Source: Glycine soja
Taxonomy: Eukaryota > Streptophyta > Magnoliopsida > Fabales > Fabaceae
Reading direction: 5' to 3'
DNA length: 64,000 nt
NCBI RefSeq assembly: GCF_004193775.1
Contig: NC_041010.1
Coordinates: 40,785,562-40,849,561 of the forward strand
The number at the start of each line of letters is the position of its first letter. Within the stretch, counting starts at the first letter, position 1. Positions 31,609-44,462 of the stretch are shown piece after piece. Made by a program: the position numbers and the translations under genes. Below the pieces are notes generated by a model. The model searched no databases. It worked only from the letters and a program-made list of their open reading frames with translations, and had not been told where the DNA came from.

Positions 31609-31798
31609 GTAGACATGGGCAATTACTTTCTGCACCCTATAATGGCTTTCGGATTGGCCAATCTAGATTGGTTCTTTACGTTCCTGATTGGTTACACCTT
31701 TTTTACATTTTGGATTGGCCAATCCAAAAGGTAAAAAGAATACTCTAGAAAAGTACGGAAGCAATTTTTTGGGTGCAAGAAGAAATTGCCCTGTCTAC
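31609..31798. mobile_element. Short MITE-like element with about 21-bp terminal inverted repeats
   Basis: Left end gggcaattactttctgcacc (from 31617, 21 bp with one more c) matches the reverse complement of the right end 31771-31791 at 18 of 21 positions. The similarity continues outwards (gtagaca on the left, tgtctac on the right). The interior carries the near-palindrome ggattggccaatc twice (31651-31663 and 31712-31724). Direct copies of gtctacaaccca lie at 31574 and 31793. No coding capacity. Superfamily not assigned. Confidence 0.65.
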
Positions 31799-33120
31799 AA
31801 CCCAAAAAACACAACAGGTTAGAAACTAAGCCCGGTGTTGGTTCAGGTTTTAGATAAGACTATTTTTTAAGTCTTCTTTGGTTTGCAGTGAAAAAAAGAG
31901 TAAAATGAACAATAGGTGAGATATATACTTTTACACTTTATTCTAAAATTTCATTTCACTCTACCAAATATAAGTTTCTTTCTATTCCCACACCCCTTAT
32001 TTTTAACTTTGTCTCCAACGTTTCAAAAACAATGATGAAAAATACTTTTAACGAAAATATGTTTTATTGTATATCTTGAAAATCACAACAAAAATGTGTT
32101 TCATTTTGCATCTCAGAAATCTTGTCGAGATATACAATAGAAAAGGTGGTCAAAGGTATTCTTGTAAAAAGAAATTGAAAAGGTTAAGGTGAACTTAGAA
32201 AATTGTTGTGAAAATAACAAAGCCCCTTAGTTAATGTCCAAATGAAGTCGACCAGTGCTGCATTGCATTAAATTTTAAGGGCCGTGTTTGAAGTTGCCTA
32301 CCTCATTCTTAATGGCATGGAGCAATTAGCACGACAACACCTGTTTTAGACTTTTACTTTTACATGGTCGGATACTTATTGTGATTCGGATTTTATATAT
32401 ATATATATATCATCTTAATAGCATTATATTTTGTATATACCATTGACATCGCTAAACAATAAAGTAAAGTAAATAAATACTAATTATAATAACCTTTTAA
32501 AACTGATATATATTTCATCTTAAATAGTTTATGCTTTTCTTCACAAAACTAAAACAAATTCAAAGCATTTGTAAGTTGAAATTATAATTTCATTAAAAAA
32601 AAAATTTTATTTGTTATAACTTAGAACACAAATAATTTTCCTGCCATATTGTAAATGAAATGTGTAAAGCTTATTATATTGACCCACCCCAAGTGGCTGA
32701 GCTTGGGCAGCAATAAGGTCTACAATCAACCCATCAAATGTCTCTTAAGTATTTTCTTTTTATGCTTTATGTCACTTAAGTCTTAAACCTTATATTGCAT
32801 TAAAAAAAATCTTGACCTTATAATGAGTCATTATTAATGACATCACATAAGACTCATATAAAGCCCAGTTGTGCCACATTCCCATAGGGGTTACTAATTA
32901 GTACCTTGGAATAATGATTAAGAGATTAATAAATAAAAAGGTTTTATTAAGAATTATAGAAAGGTGCATTCATAATATGAATGTTATACTGTTTAATTAT
33001 TTTTATCTTAATTTTATAATCATTAACAAAACTGTATCAAGAAATGAGTTACTTAAATCTCTAAGATATGTGTCCCCTTCTCCCCTGCTGTGCGAGAAAA
33101 ACCTTCATAACTTACACAAA

Positions 33121-33181
33121 TTACAACAATACCCCGCCATAAATTAGAAATTGCATTACAATAATACCCCGCCATAAATTA
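33121..33181. repeat. Tandem direct repeat, about 26 bp
   Basis: Two near-identical units containing ataccccgccataaatta (33129-33146 and 33164-33181), each preceded by ttacaa. The period is 35 bases. Local duplication of unknown role. Confidence 0.65.
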
Positions 33182-36100
33182 CAAGTCTAATATCGAGAAT
33201 TTAAAATAACCAAAATCTTATAAATATGAGTCCCAATATCTATGATGTATTAAAGGCAAAAAAAGTGAAATTCACCAAAAAAAGAAGTGAAGATATGCCT
33301 AAACATACATAATTACCACGTGCATATATTCATTTACTTGAAAATCTATCATTATGAATAGAGATATGAATAGCTCGGAGAAGAACACTTAAGCTGACTT
33401 AAATTAATTTACTGAACAAATTAAGTAAAGATCTTTATTAAAAGTCTACTTAACTGAAAAAATATATACTTTAGATTATTTAAAGAGCCTTCACAGCATG
33501 AGGTCAGACTATTAAATAAGCTTTTAAGCTGGATGAAACATTTAAAAAGGTTAATTAAATTAAGATTTACGAGAGGTATCAGATATGTTTTAAATAAATA
33601 AGCTAAACTCAAATCTTTGATAAATAAACTAGGTCTACTTAATCAAAGTAAGACACCTACCCTATTCTTACCATACTTTGTCAAGTTTATTTTCAATTTC
33701 ATTTTCGAGAGAAAATTTTACAGAAGGACTAATTGTTACATAACTTTTTCTTTTCTTAAAGACATGTCCTCTATTAGATTTAGAAGAAAGAAAGTAAGGG
33801 AGAAAAATACTTGAAATGTGAATTGAAAATATAGAAGGAAAAGAAATTTAATTTTCTGTTTTAAATTATATTTTTTCTGTTCATTTCATTTTTCTCTTCT
33901 TATGTATGACCTCAGTCTCTCTTCTCCTGTTTAAAACGTGACTATATATAATCAATGTCATGCTGTGTTCTTTCCCATGTTTTTGGTTCTTCATAAGTAG
34001 TATTATTTTTTTAAAACATAAATATCTACCTTGATCTTTAAATAATTAAGTTGAAATCTTTTTTCTTTTTTTTCGATCAAGGGGAGACCCTGTGGACTGT
34101 GGCCAACCTACACAAAAACACAACAACAAAAACTACGGGGCAAACAGACTCCAGAAAAGTCAAATCTTTTTAAATTTTAGAAACATGTAATAGAAATTTA
34201 GTTCTTAAATTATGAGAACTAATATCAATATAATTTTCATATACAAATCGAAGCATTAAAAAGGCAAATTAATATTAAGTATCATAATCAACATATTAAA
34301 TTATTTTAGTTTTTAGTTTTTACATAACACTCTTAAAACAATTAATGTCTCTTTTAAAAAAGAATCAAATCAAACTATACCATTGCTTAGCTTTTAATTT
34401 TATTATTTTAATCCTTGCATGTTAAATGGCGGTGTCGAGTAAGCAACACTTGTGATTATTCTCGTCAATTGTCATAATAAATTACTACTTGCTTCTGCCA
34501 TTGAGGTTAAAAAGAGCTTTATATTCAAGTTAGAGTATAGGCAATGTCACGTGCAAGGTGGGTACCACTTGAATGAATTTATATGATATCATTAACGTGG
34601 GATTAAATTAAGGGGTAAAGGGGATATATTCAAAGCAGATTAAAAAAAACAAATCAAGGGAGCAATAAATAATGCAAAGGTGAGAGTTAAGGCATGATTA
34701 TGTTAGTATATGTCGGGACAAGGGAGTGCACGTGCGTCGCCGAAATCATCGTTTCTGCATTTTTGAACGAAAAGAAGGATGCGGTGCACGTGCCTCTTGG
34801 TCAATGGTCAAAAGCCAGAGCTTAATCTTTACAGAAAGAAGATGTGAACGATGATTAGGATCCCTTGGTCCCAGTCTCAATTTAAGAATCTACTTCCTCC
34901 TCATCATCCTTCAATAACTTTAATCACACCACCATAATGATCAGGAGTTTCAATAATAATAAAATATCTTGATATTATGTGTTTAGATGGACAATAATCA
35001 TGGAGTCATTAATTTAGGTAATATTTGTCAAAATCTTCTTCAAATAAGATTTTGCATGGCTTCAATTTTTTTTATGTAAAAGAAACTTGTTGATAAAATT
35101 AGCCCATTATGCTATAAAAAAGTCTCAATTACAACAGCAAAATTCTTTTTTTGTGAAGAAATTTACTATTAAAAAAAGGAGAGAAAGATAAGTTTTTGAA
35201 CAAAACTATTCTATTTAACATTTTTATTTTCTATTCATATCACATAAAATATCTATTAACTTTATTGATAATTAATCTTTAACAAAAAATCTAATTAATG
35301 ATTTTTAATGAAAATTTCCTTTTAAATAATGCTTTTATTATCATTAATGTTTAAATTTGAGATATTTCTTAAAGAATTCAGTTCAATTTCACTTAAATTA
35401 ATATAATAATATTAATATTTAACCTTTTTATTTTAAAGAGGGGGACTTAATTTTAAAATGTTGATATTTAGAATCAATCATTCATTTTAATTTTAATAAA
35501 TTTTAAATTTCTATAATTATTTAGAATTTTAAATGTATAAATAGAAAGAGAAAGGAATTAGTTAGTAAATGTAATGTTTATACACTTACTGTGTAAAACA
35601 ATTCTACCGTCTAGTAAGAAATAATCATTTGAATTATTTTATGATAATTATTTTATAAATCAATAAATTTATGATATATGATAAATTATAATTTAATGAC
35701 TTTATAAAACTTTTTAAATTGTTGATATATAATCTTTTTTCTCTTAGTTAAATGATCTTTTCTTTTAATTTTTTACTCTTATTCTTTTCCAAACGTCTAA
35801 GATAGGTTAGTGTCGAACTTCAAGTCGCACTGTAGTTAGGCAAGCTTGCATATTATATTTGGTTTGGCTTAGAGACGTGCACTTCAATCTTAAAAGCATG
35901 CTTCTAAAGTCTTAAACAAAACCGAAACTTGGTTGTCACTTTTAAAAATTGATCTTTTCTAGTTCTACCTCAAATATAAAAAACTATAAACAAACATGAT
36001 GATGAAGAGAAGATATTAATAGGAAATATGTAGAAGTATAAATATCATCAATCGACCATGTTGCAAAACATAGAAGCACCACGTTTTGATTTTAATATTT

Positions 36101-36559
36101 AATAAAGTAACATATTATATGTACATTTAAGTGTCCAAATTGGAGAGCAGAGAGGCAGTTTTGCACATTCGTGTTGTCAGGGGTGCACCACGTGTGATGT
36201 CACATGGCGTTTCGAAAGGGGATAGACAAGAACAAGCAAAGGTAGCAGTAACCTGATTTGCAACTTGCTGGTTTCTGTGTCAAGAGAATCAAACTATATA
36301 GCTAGACATTACTCAAAGCTACAAAAGGGATTCTGATTTGTGAACGTACACAACTTGTACCCGGGTCCAATCAAATTTTTTTATTTTCCTATGTGTACAA
36401 ATATATTAGAGGTGAACTCTGTCACTTAAATAAAGTAGATGAATTATTATAAACTTTATTTTCATATTTATTTTTTAATGGATAAAACAGAAAAATATTG
36501 ACCCCGCTTAATTTGAAAGTTTTAACATATCACTGAAATATATAACAAGTTTTTCATTT

Positions 36560-37500
36560 CTAACTCAAAACTGTAAGTATATCTATTCTAAAGGTAAAAT
36601 TGAAATTAAATTACTCCTAACAGAGATAACGCACATCGGAAAAGAAAAAGTTAATGTGGGTAGATTTAAAGAAACTATATCCACAATGATTTGATACTCA
36701 ACTTCACTCAGTTTTATTAGGCTCGTGAACTCTTTGCTTTTGGTTTTTCTTCTTAAAGACATAACAGTCACTCAACTATGTCCAAACTTTTTACAGTACG
36801 TACTTGAAATTCTTCATGTAGAACTTCTTCTTGTTAGGCCCCAAATATTAGGATATGCATTTTCGACCTTCTTGCCATTATTGGGATTCTTGGTATATAT
36901 ATATTTTTTCACATCCTAAATACTAAGTGTTGTAGGGCATAGAAGCAAACTGAATAATATAAGATTTATTCTTCTTCATGGACTTCTCCTCTTGAGTAAT
37001 AATAGCCACAATATCCATCAATGGTTTACTTATGATTCTAAGTGTCATAAGAGAACTTCAAATTAAACGTCAAAATTGAGAAGATAGTGAAACAAAAATC
37101 TTCAAAAATCAGGTAATTAATGATCATCAATCTTTTTTTCTTTTGTATCTAATGATCATCAATCTTCACCATATGCTAACGAACACAACTAACTAACGTA
37201 AAAAAAAATGCATTGAGTTATTGATGAATATGGAGAAATAATGACTTTTCTGACTCTCATCAAAGTCATGAACTTGTAACCAACAAACTTTAAAAAGTGT
37301 TAGCATGTTCAATGATTCCTTGAACTGTTTGAGAGTTTCCATCGTTCATAAAAATCCTGAGTAGCAGTAGACTTAATAGTAAGAGTGTGAGGCTCTTCTT
37401 CCCTCAAAGTCGATGTTGATAATGATCAAATACAAATCCAAAGATTCCCTCAATTCTCATAATTGATCTCATTCAAAGTTATCATGAATCTGACATAGTA
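36560..37500 (-). mobile_element. Possible degraded Ty1-copia remnant
   Basis: On the minus strand a short frame near 36585-36620 reads VRSNLISILPLE, resembling the [VI]-R-x-N-L-[IV]-S-[IV] segment before the copia integrase domain. About 700 bases upstream in the element's sense, an interrupted frame reads TQDFYERWKLSNSS, resembling the YExWERSNR stretch of copia Gag. The order Gag then Pol on the same strand is right, but the frames carry many stops, and no LTRs, zinc knuckle or catalytic core are visible. Weak evidence. Confidence 0.25.
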
Positions 37501-40500
37501 ACTACTGAAAAACAATAAAAAAAAAACTAGTGGAAAACAGTTAAATTATTTTAATATGCACAACAAAATATGTCCTACATACACAATTTCTTATCTATAT
37601 CATGATGTTGCCCAAAGGTCTGAATCACAATTACAGTAACAAAAAGATATGAAATAAATAGGATGTATACAAACTCATGCTATAAAAAATTCATTACCAA
37701 CAGAGTACCAAAATAAAATTGGCCCAAAAAAACAAAATACATTATATCAATTACAAATAACATTCATAACAATATATTGATAAAGTATAATTATTATCAA
37801 TATAATATAAACATTAATAAATGATATAAATAACACAATTTGTATAATTGTTCTTGTACTAAGTGAAATGACAATCATGTCAAACTAGTAATCCACTACA
37901 CACCGGGCCAAAACACAGTATATGCATGTTTGGATTTTCGTTGCGACAATTTAAACCTTTGTTTTGAGAAACAAACTCCTAGCCTCCTTCAATACTCATT
38001 CGTTGAAGTTGTATAGGACTTCGTGTTGTAATAAAATGGTCGGAGAAATGAATTAAACATACACTATGTTCTATAAACATGCACTATATCATTATATATG
38101 TTTTTTTTTCTTTTTAATTGTCTTTTCTTTCACTTGCATCCTTTCAAAGGACCCTAATATAACATACCAGAAAAAAATATTTTGTTTTCAATTTTGTTGT
38201 TGTTAAGATAAAAGGAAAAACATGAACTAAAGTAAATTTCTTCCTTAACCTAAACAAAAAAGTAAATCTCTTCCTGGTCCTTATTTTTCAAGTTGAATGG
38301 CAAGTTTACATTCGTGTGACAGCAATATGACAAGCATAATTGACGTTAATTTTAATTATAATCAATACACTACACGACAAAGTTTTCGTCAAAGTTCGTT
38401 TATATAATTATAACAATTATTTAATATGGCATATTGACAGCTCTTGCCTTGTTATAATTCCAAACTATCCTAAATCTAAAGGACTTTAAAAAAAACCCTC
38501 AAATAATTTCGTTGTTTTGTTTAAATATAATCACATACAAAAATCTCTTTCTTGAATCAATTAAAGCAACAATTGTTTAAACTTGTTTTTTTCAATGCAT
38601 TTCTAGAACCTCCAACCCTAACAAAATTGTCGCATATCAAAAGTTAGACTTATCTATATTTTCGCTGGTATACACTTTATTTAAATTAAATTAATTTTTT
38701 AACATAAATATTGCAAGTTTATGCGAATAAAATAATGTATCATATTGTTAATAAAATCACAATATTTACATTAACAATTTAATTTTTTATTAAACAAAAA
38801 TTATACTATGGCGGAAACCAAAATAATATACTGTTTCTTGAATTAAATTATAAAGTTACATATTCTTACCGTAAAAAAAAAAGTTGCATGCTTAAAAATG
38901 ATCTTTTCTCTAAAACAACGTCAATTATTTTTATAAGAAATAAATAAATATCATCAATGTGTTTATCATCATAAAACATTCGATCTTATTTTTCATGATT
39001 AAATCCTTCACCATGTTTCTACACATTGAAAAATATTAATCCTCTATTTGGAAAAGAGGACATAAAGAACAAAAATAAGAAAGAAAACAGTAGAAATAAA
39101 AAAAAAATAGAATGTAAAAGATATATTATATATATGAGTAGAAATAAGAAAGAAAAAAAATAGTGAATTTTTTTTGGTGGGTCTCAAAGAAACAAAATAT
39201 TTATTTTCTATACTTTTCTTAAATAAATTATAAAAATAAATATTTCTATCTCATCTCTTTTATATCTTTCTTCCTTCCTTTTTATTTTCATATATATAAC
39301 AAATAGAGGGCAAATTAAGTTATCCCACTCTATAATTGATGACGCCTGATTTTCATTATGATCATGCATCCGTGTGTCCTCAGTACTGTGGATGAATTTC
39401 ATTATAGAATATCGACTGCGTGTATGCAGAGGTAGCCCAAACGGTGCTCTTCACGGTTCGTACGTGTGATGAAATAATAATATTGACGATGAGGAGCTAG
39501 TAGGTAATTAACAAGATGATACAAGTAGCTATATATAGTACTCCATCGGATCCAAGAAGAAAAACAAAGAGAAGGTGCCATAGTGTAACTGTACCTACCA
39601 GGTGTCTCCATCATCAAACGCAACGAGAGGCCACGTCTCACGTAGTTAATTACTCTAGTATTTTCATAAGGGACCCATAATTCCCTCTATAAGCAAACAA
39701 TACATTATCATATCATATATCATCAACCAAAACGAATACATATAACTCGCTTGGTTGGACAGGTTAAAAGAGTTTTATAAATTTTCTCGTATTATTTTTA
39801 ATTCTTATGAATAAAAGAATATTATATATATAATTTAGTTATAGATTTTGGATTTAAATTTTAAATATACAGAATTTTTTTATCATTTTATAATAATTTT
39901 ATTCTCCTTAAACATAATTTTGTTTAATAAATTGTGTTGGTGTTGCACCGAAGACCCAACAAATCAGCCACTGCTACGTGCATATCTATCTCTTCATCCT
40001 TCATCTACGTGTGTCCATGCACTGCTTCCTCCAAGGAGAGAGAACCACAGACATACATATAGGTACGGTTTATTTGAGAGTCAAGTTATGCGTGAAAAAT
40101 GTAGGATCAAAGGCATGTTCAATGAATAGAGAATAACGTTATTGTTATTTACAATTTATACAATAAAATTAGTAATAAGTCTTATATATTTATTTTTTAC
40201 TTTTTATTATATTGCTTGCTTGTTTTCTGGTATATAATTTATTGTAAAAATTTGATAGTAAAAGCTGTTAATATGCTGGTAGATAGAGTTGAACTTTTTG
40301 ACTATTACTCGTTTTGTTCACACGGCTTTGATAAACTACGTTTTAATCGTACCTGCTTTCCCCTCCCTCATTACTTTTTAGTCCCGCTGTAATATTGGTA
40401 CAGAGGAATGAATATTAGAAAATTGAAAATACAATTGCTGTAAAATATTACTACAGCACTATAATAGAAAATAAAAGGAATTCAACAACAGTTACCCGTG

Positions 40501-41658
40501 ATCTATTGATGAGTGCTTTACTTTTTTACATGGAATCAATTTCTAATCGAAACTCAGGAGCAAATTCTGTTATTTTTAGAAAAAAAAACCACCTTATGAG
40601 GAAAAGCACCTGGAATTAAGGAAATAAGAAAAAGAAGCTTCAATACTACCTTACTAGCCAAATAACAGTAGCTAACTGTATATCTTTTGGCCTATTAACC
40701 ATGACATTGATTAAGGAAATAAAAATATAAAATACTTATTAAAAAGTAAAATAAAGTTTTTTTTTTCAGAGAGTATTAAATGTTTCTTAACCAATACTCT
40801 TATAGCATTAAAAAATCGGTATTTTTATATTTAACTGAATTGGCTTCGTCATTTAATTAGTACAAGTATATTAATAAAATTTATATATACTAGTATTTTA
40901 AAATTTTCAAACATTCATTATGTGCATTAGTTATACACACTCTTAAATCACATTTTTTCACATTCTTTTTTAATAAAAAAATTAAACTAAACTTACGATT
41001 TGAGCTTTGAACGCATCAAAACTCTCAAGTCTCAATGACCAATTATTATTCTTTTTGTAAATATTCTAATCAAGCACACAGCCATGCTAGCAGTTAATTA
41101 TTACTATAATGAATCGATTTATACGCCTTGTATACAATCACTTCCATCGATAACATAAATTTCTTGACTGTATGCATGGATCTGGTCGTAAACAAGAAGG
41201 GGCGGTTGAATTTATTGATAATTATATCAACCGTAGTAATACATCAACCATAGTAAAGTTTATTCATGTTTACCAAAACATAAATGGTATGGATTTCATA
41301 ATTAATCTTAGAAGAGAAAAAAAAAATTATTAGAAGTATCAAAATTTATTTACCCTACGATCATCTAATTAATTATATGTTACCTCATATATTCATTAAT
41401 TGATTTATATTCTTTCAAAGATTTAACTATCTTAATTTCTTTTTGTTTTATTAATTTGTTAATAATATAATTAACAACATGTAATAAAATAATTAATTAG
41501 GCACCAAAACAAACATTGCATAAATAAATGAGCAACTTCTAAAGAGACCAAAAGTGCAATGAATCCAGCGTGGAACTCACTTCATCAATGTACTAAAATA
41601 AATATTGGAAGGGTAGTATTTTCCTAATTGCATTCATTATGAGTGTGTTTCAATATTT

Positions 41659-41800
41659 ACTGAAAGCCATGAGCATATTTCAATATTTTTTTACATGTAG
41701 AATATTTATGCATGCTACATATGTAAATATGCAAGTACATGTCATATGCATGCTACATATATACTGAAAGGCATGAGCATATTTCAATATTTTTTTTACA
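41659..41800. repeat. Direct repeat of about 36 bp, 104 bp apart
   Basis: actgaaagccatgagcatat followed by ttcaatatttttttaca at 41659-41697 recurs with one substitution and a small length change at 41763-41800. Between the copies is the near-palindromic DNA gcatgctacatatgtaaata. Confidence 0.65.
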
Positions 41801-43626
41801 TTAACTATGAATGATAGACTTTTAGGGTAAAATAAGATTTACAAAAACATCTAATCCTTCATTTTGTAAAATGAAATCTATGAATCATCAGATTCATTTT
41901 AAACGAACATGCAAACGTATTTTTAATCTTTTAAGAAAATTAGGTTTGTCTTGTACTAGAATCAAACATGCAGAGAGTAATTAAGGGTGGTATAGGAAGA
42001 AAGAGAAAGTGTAAAGTGTAAATAATAACATTGGATGCTAATTGGAAGGGTGCGTAGGTGCTGCCGGTCTAGATGTGGTAGAACGCAGAGGATGATGCGT
42101 ATTCGTCGGCACTCATGTTTCCCGGGCTGAGTCGATGATGATTTTTATCTTAAATTAAAAGTGACACATTACATATATAGTGTATTAGTGTATTCAACTT
42201 GGTCTTATATGCAACAGCTAGAGGGCGATGAATGATGCAATTTACTGTTCATGCTTCCCGTTTTCTCGGCCACTGGTCTAGTGGGGTGGCGCAGTGTGCC
42301 TTCCACTCTGCTTTCTAATTCGTCCACAGAAACTTGATGTTGCCATTTCTTTGGAACCAGCAGGCAAAAAGGACGAAAGTTGTTTTATTTTTTGACAATA
42401 ATAGTTCTTGTGAAAATATTTAATATATAGTATGAATAATTACATTTGACACATTTTTAATCAAGTCTTATCAGTTGAGAGCAACCTTATCGAATTATTA
42501 ATAATTTATCCCGGAATGGGAGCTTGCATGTTGTGCCAAGGGAGCAATCTATTGCCCTCCTCTCGTCTCATCGGTTACTCCATTGATGGCTTTGAAGTTT
42601 GACTAACCACGGTTAAATTATTAGTAAGGAGGCATCAAGTTAATTCTTATAGAGTTATTTTTTATTCTTGTATTTTTTTTAATCTAAGGATAAGGGCGAG
42701 GATAAAAAGTTAAGTCTTTTAAAAATTATTATTAGGTGAGGGTGAAAAGGACCAACTTACTTTTCACATTTAATTTGATAATTTTAACGAGTAATTCATA
42801 TTTGATCGTTAGATTAAAAGAAAAAAAAAAAGAGTAAAGATGGAGAGTAATACTGTACGTGTGTGAAAATTGTTTAGTTAATAAAAAAAATATAAAAATA
42901 TAATATTCACTTTTTTTATCCTTTAGCTAAGTTGGTTCATTTTTGTTTTGTTTTTATTTTAGATGTATGCTATTTTTGTTTTTTTTTTTAAATGATTATA
43001 TATGTTATGCTATCTAACACTTTCTGTAAAAAAAAGAAAAGAAGAGCTAACACTTGAAATATTATATCTCTACATGCTTCTTAATCTCAATAATATTTTG
43101 TCTATTTCAGTTCTAAATTGCTTCTTTTAATATTATTTGGAAATTAGAGAAAGGAACCTTCGGATGATGTTATGCTATAGTTGTGTTCCTCATGAGTGTC
43201 ATAAGAGAGGGCAAGATAGAAAAATATGTTACAACACTATCAATTTTCCCCAGGTATGCTTGGTGAATCACATATTAATTTATTGTTCATTTCTTCTTAT
43301 TTCTACCATCTTTCTTTTTTAAACGATCACGACCTAAAAAGTTAAAGAATGTGTTTTTACTCGTGAATTCCACAAAAATTTATCTTCTTTATCACTTAAC
43401 CAAACCACACTATCGTCCTCATTTCCCTTGTCTTCCTTGCTCCCCCTCTCTATTTTTACCCTACCAAACAAGGGGCCAATCTATCCATTTAAGTTTGAAA
43501 ATAATTAAATTATGAAAATATATAGTTAGTTAATCTTTTAAAGATTTATTAAAATGTTAAAAAATATTTTTTTTAAATAAGCTGTAATTTTAAAAACATT
43601 ATACGAATATGATTACTTTTTGGCTC

Positions 43627-44000
43627 AATTGCATATTTTATCACCAATTATCATTACTTTTTGAATCTTATCACCTAAATTTTTGTTTTCACATATTTTA
43701 GCACCATAATTTTCAATTTTTGTGTACTTAACCGATTTGTTAAATTTTTTAACGAATTTGTTCCTAAAAAATGTCCTAAAAATGTCATTTTGTCATCAAT
43801 TTTTGTAAAATGACGTCATTTTGTTATTATGATGATGGTAAAATGCATTATTTTTTTTTCAAAAAGATTATAGTAAAGTGTGCCAAAATAATAGGTGATA
43901 AAATTTATGGAAATTAAAAATATAATGATAAGATGTGCGGAAAAAAAAACTTAGATAGTAACGTTTATAAAATAATAATTAAGTGGTGAAATATGTAATT
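43627..44000. mobile_element. Degenerate inverted-repeat element with central TGACGTCA palindrome
   Basis: The left arm aattgcatattttatcacc matches the reverse complement of the right end (ggtgaaatatgtaatt, 43985-44000), and complementarity continues with indels for about 80 bases into each arm. Near the centre lies the perfect 16-bp palindrome aaaatgacgtcatttt (43807-43822). Size about 375 bp and absence of ORFs fit an aged non-autonomous DNA transposon. Confidence 0.5.
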
Positions 44001-44209
44001 AATTCTTACTTTTCAATAATTTCATGAACATCTTAAATCTAATAATTTTGCTCGTGAAGTATCATTATGATATAGATAGGAAGAAGGAAAAGTTTCAGTG
44101 GCTTTTACGATCTATGACATGATATGTGGGTTTTCTGTTTGGAAAAATTCGCTTTTGTTTGATTGAATTGGGAGTCATCATCGTATTTGCAATAAGCTGA
44201 GGAATGTAA

Positions 44210-44211
<2 letters not shown>

Positions 44212-44241
<30 letters not shown>
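44212..44241. repeat. (AT)n microsatellite
   Basis: About 15 AT units in the AIL upstream region. A second, similar run follows about 200 bases later. Confidence 0.85.
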
Positions 44242-44243
<2 letters not shown>

Positions 44244-44431
44244 TACGCGATATGGTACGATAAGTTTCTTTGGTTGAACAGGGATATGCTCTGATTGATC
44301 TCCAGCTTGGATAAACAATGCTAAGAATGATTATGTAATTAGCTAAAGGTAATTAAGAAGGTACAAGATATTTTTTTCCCGCTTAATAAAGTGACTATAA
44401 ATTGTTTCCAAAACACAACATATCGTAATTA

Positions 44432-44457
<26 letters not shown>
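44432..44457. repeat. (AT)n microsatellite
   Basis: About 13 AT units, a companion to the nearby run at 44212. Confidence 0.85.

Positions 44458-44462
<5 letters not shown>

Noticed and set aside
34070..34160. Segment tcgatcaaggggagaccctg and the A-rich DNA after it, suspected to be a LINE or LTR end
   Set aside because: Too short, with no coding part, poly(A) tail pattern or target duplication visible.
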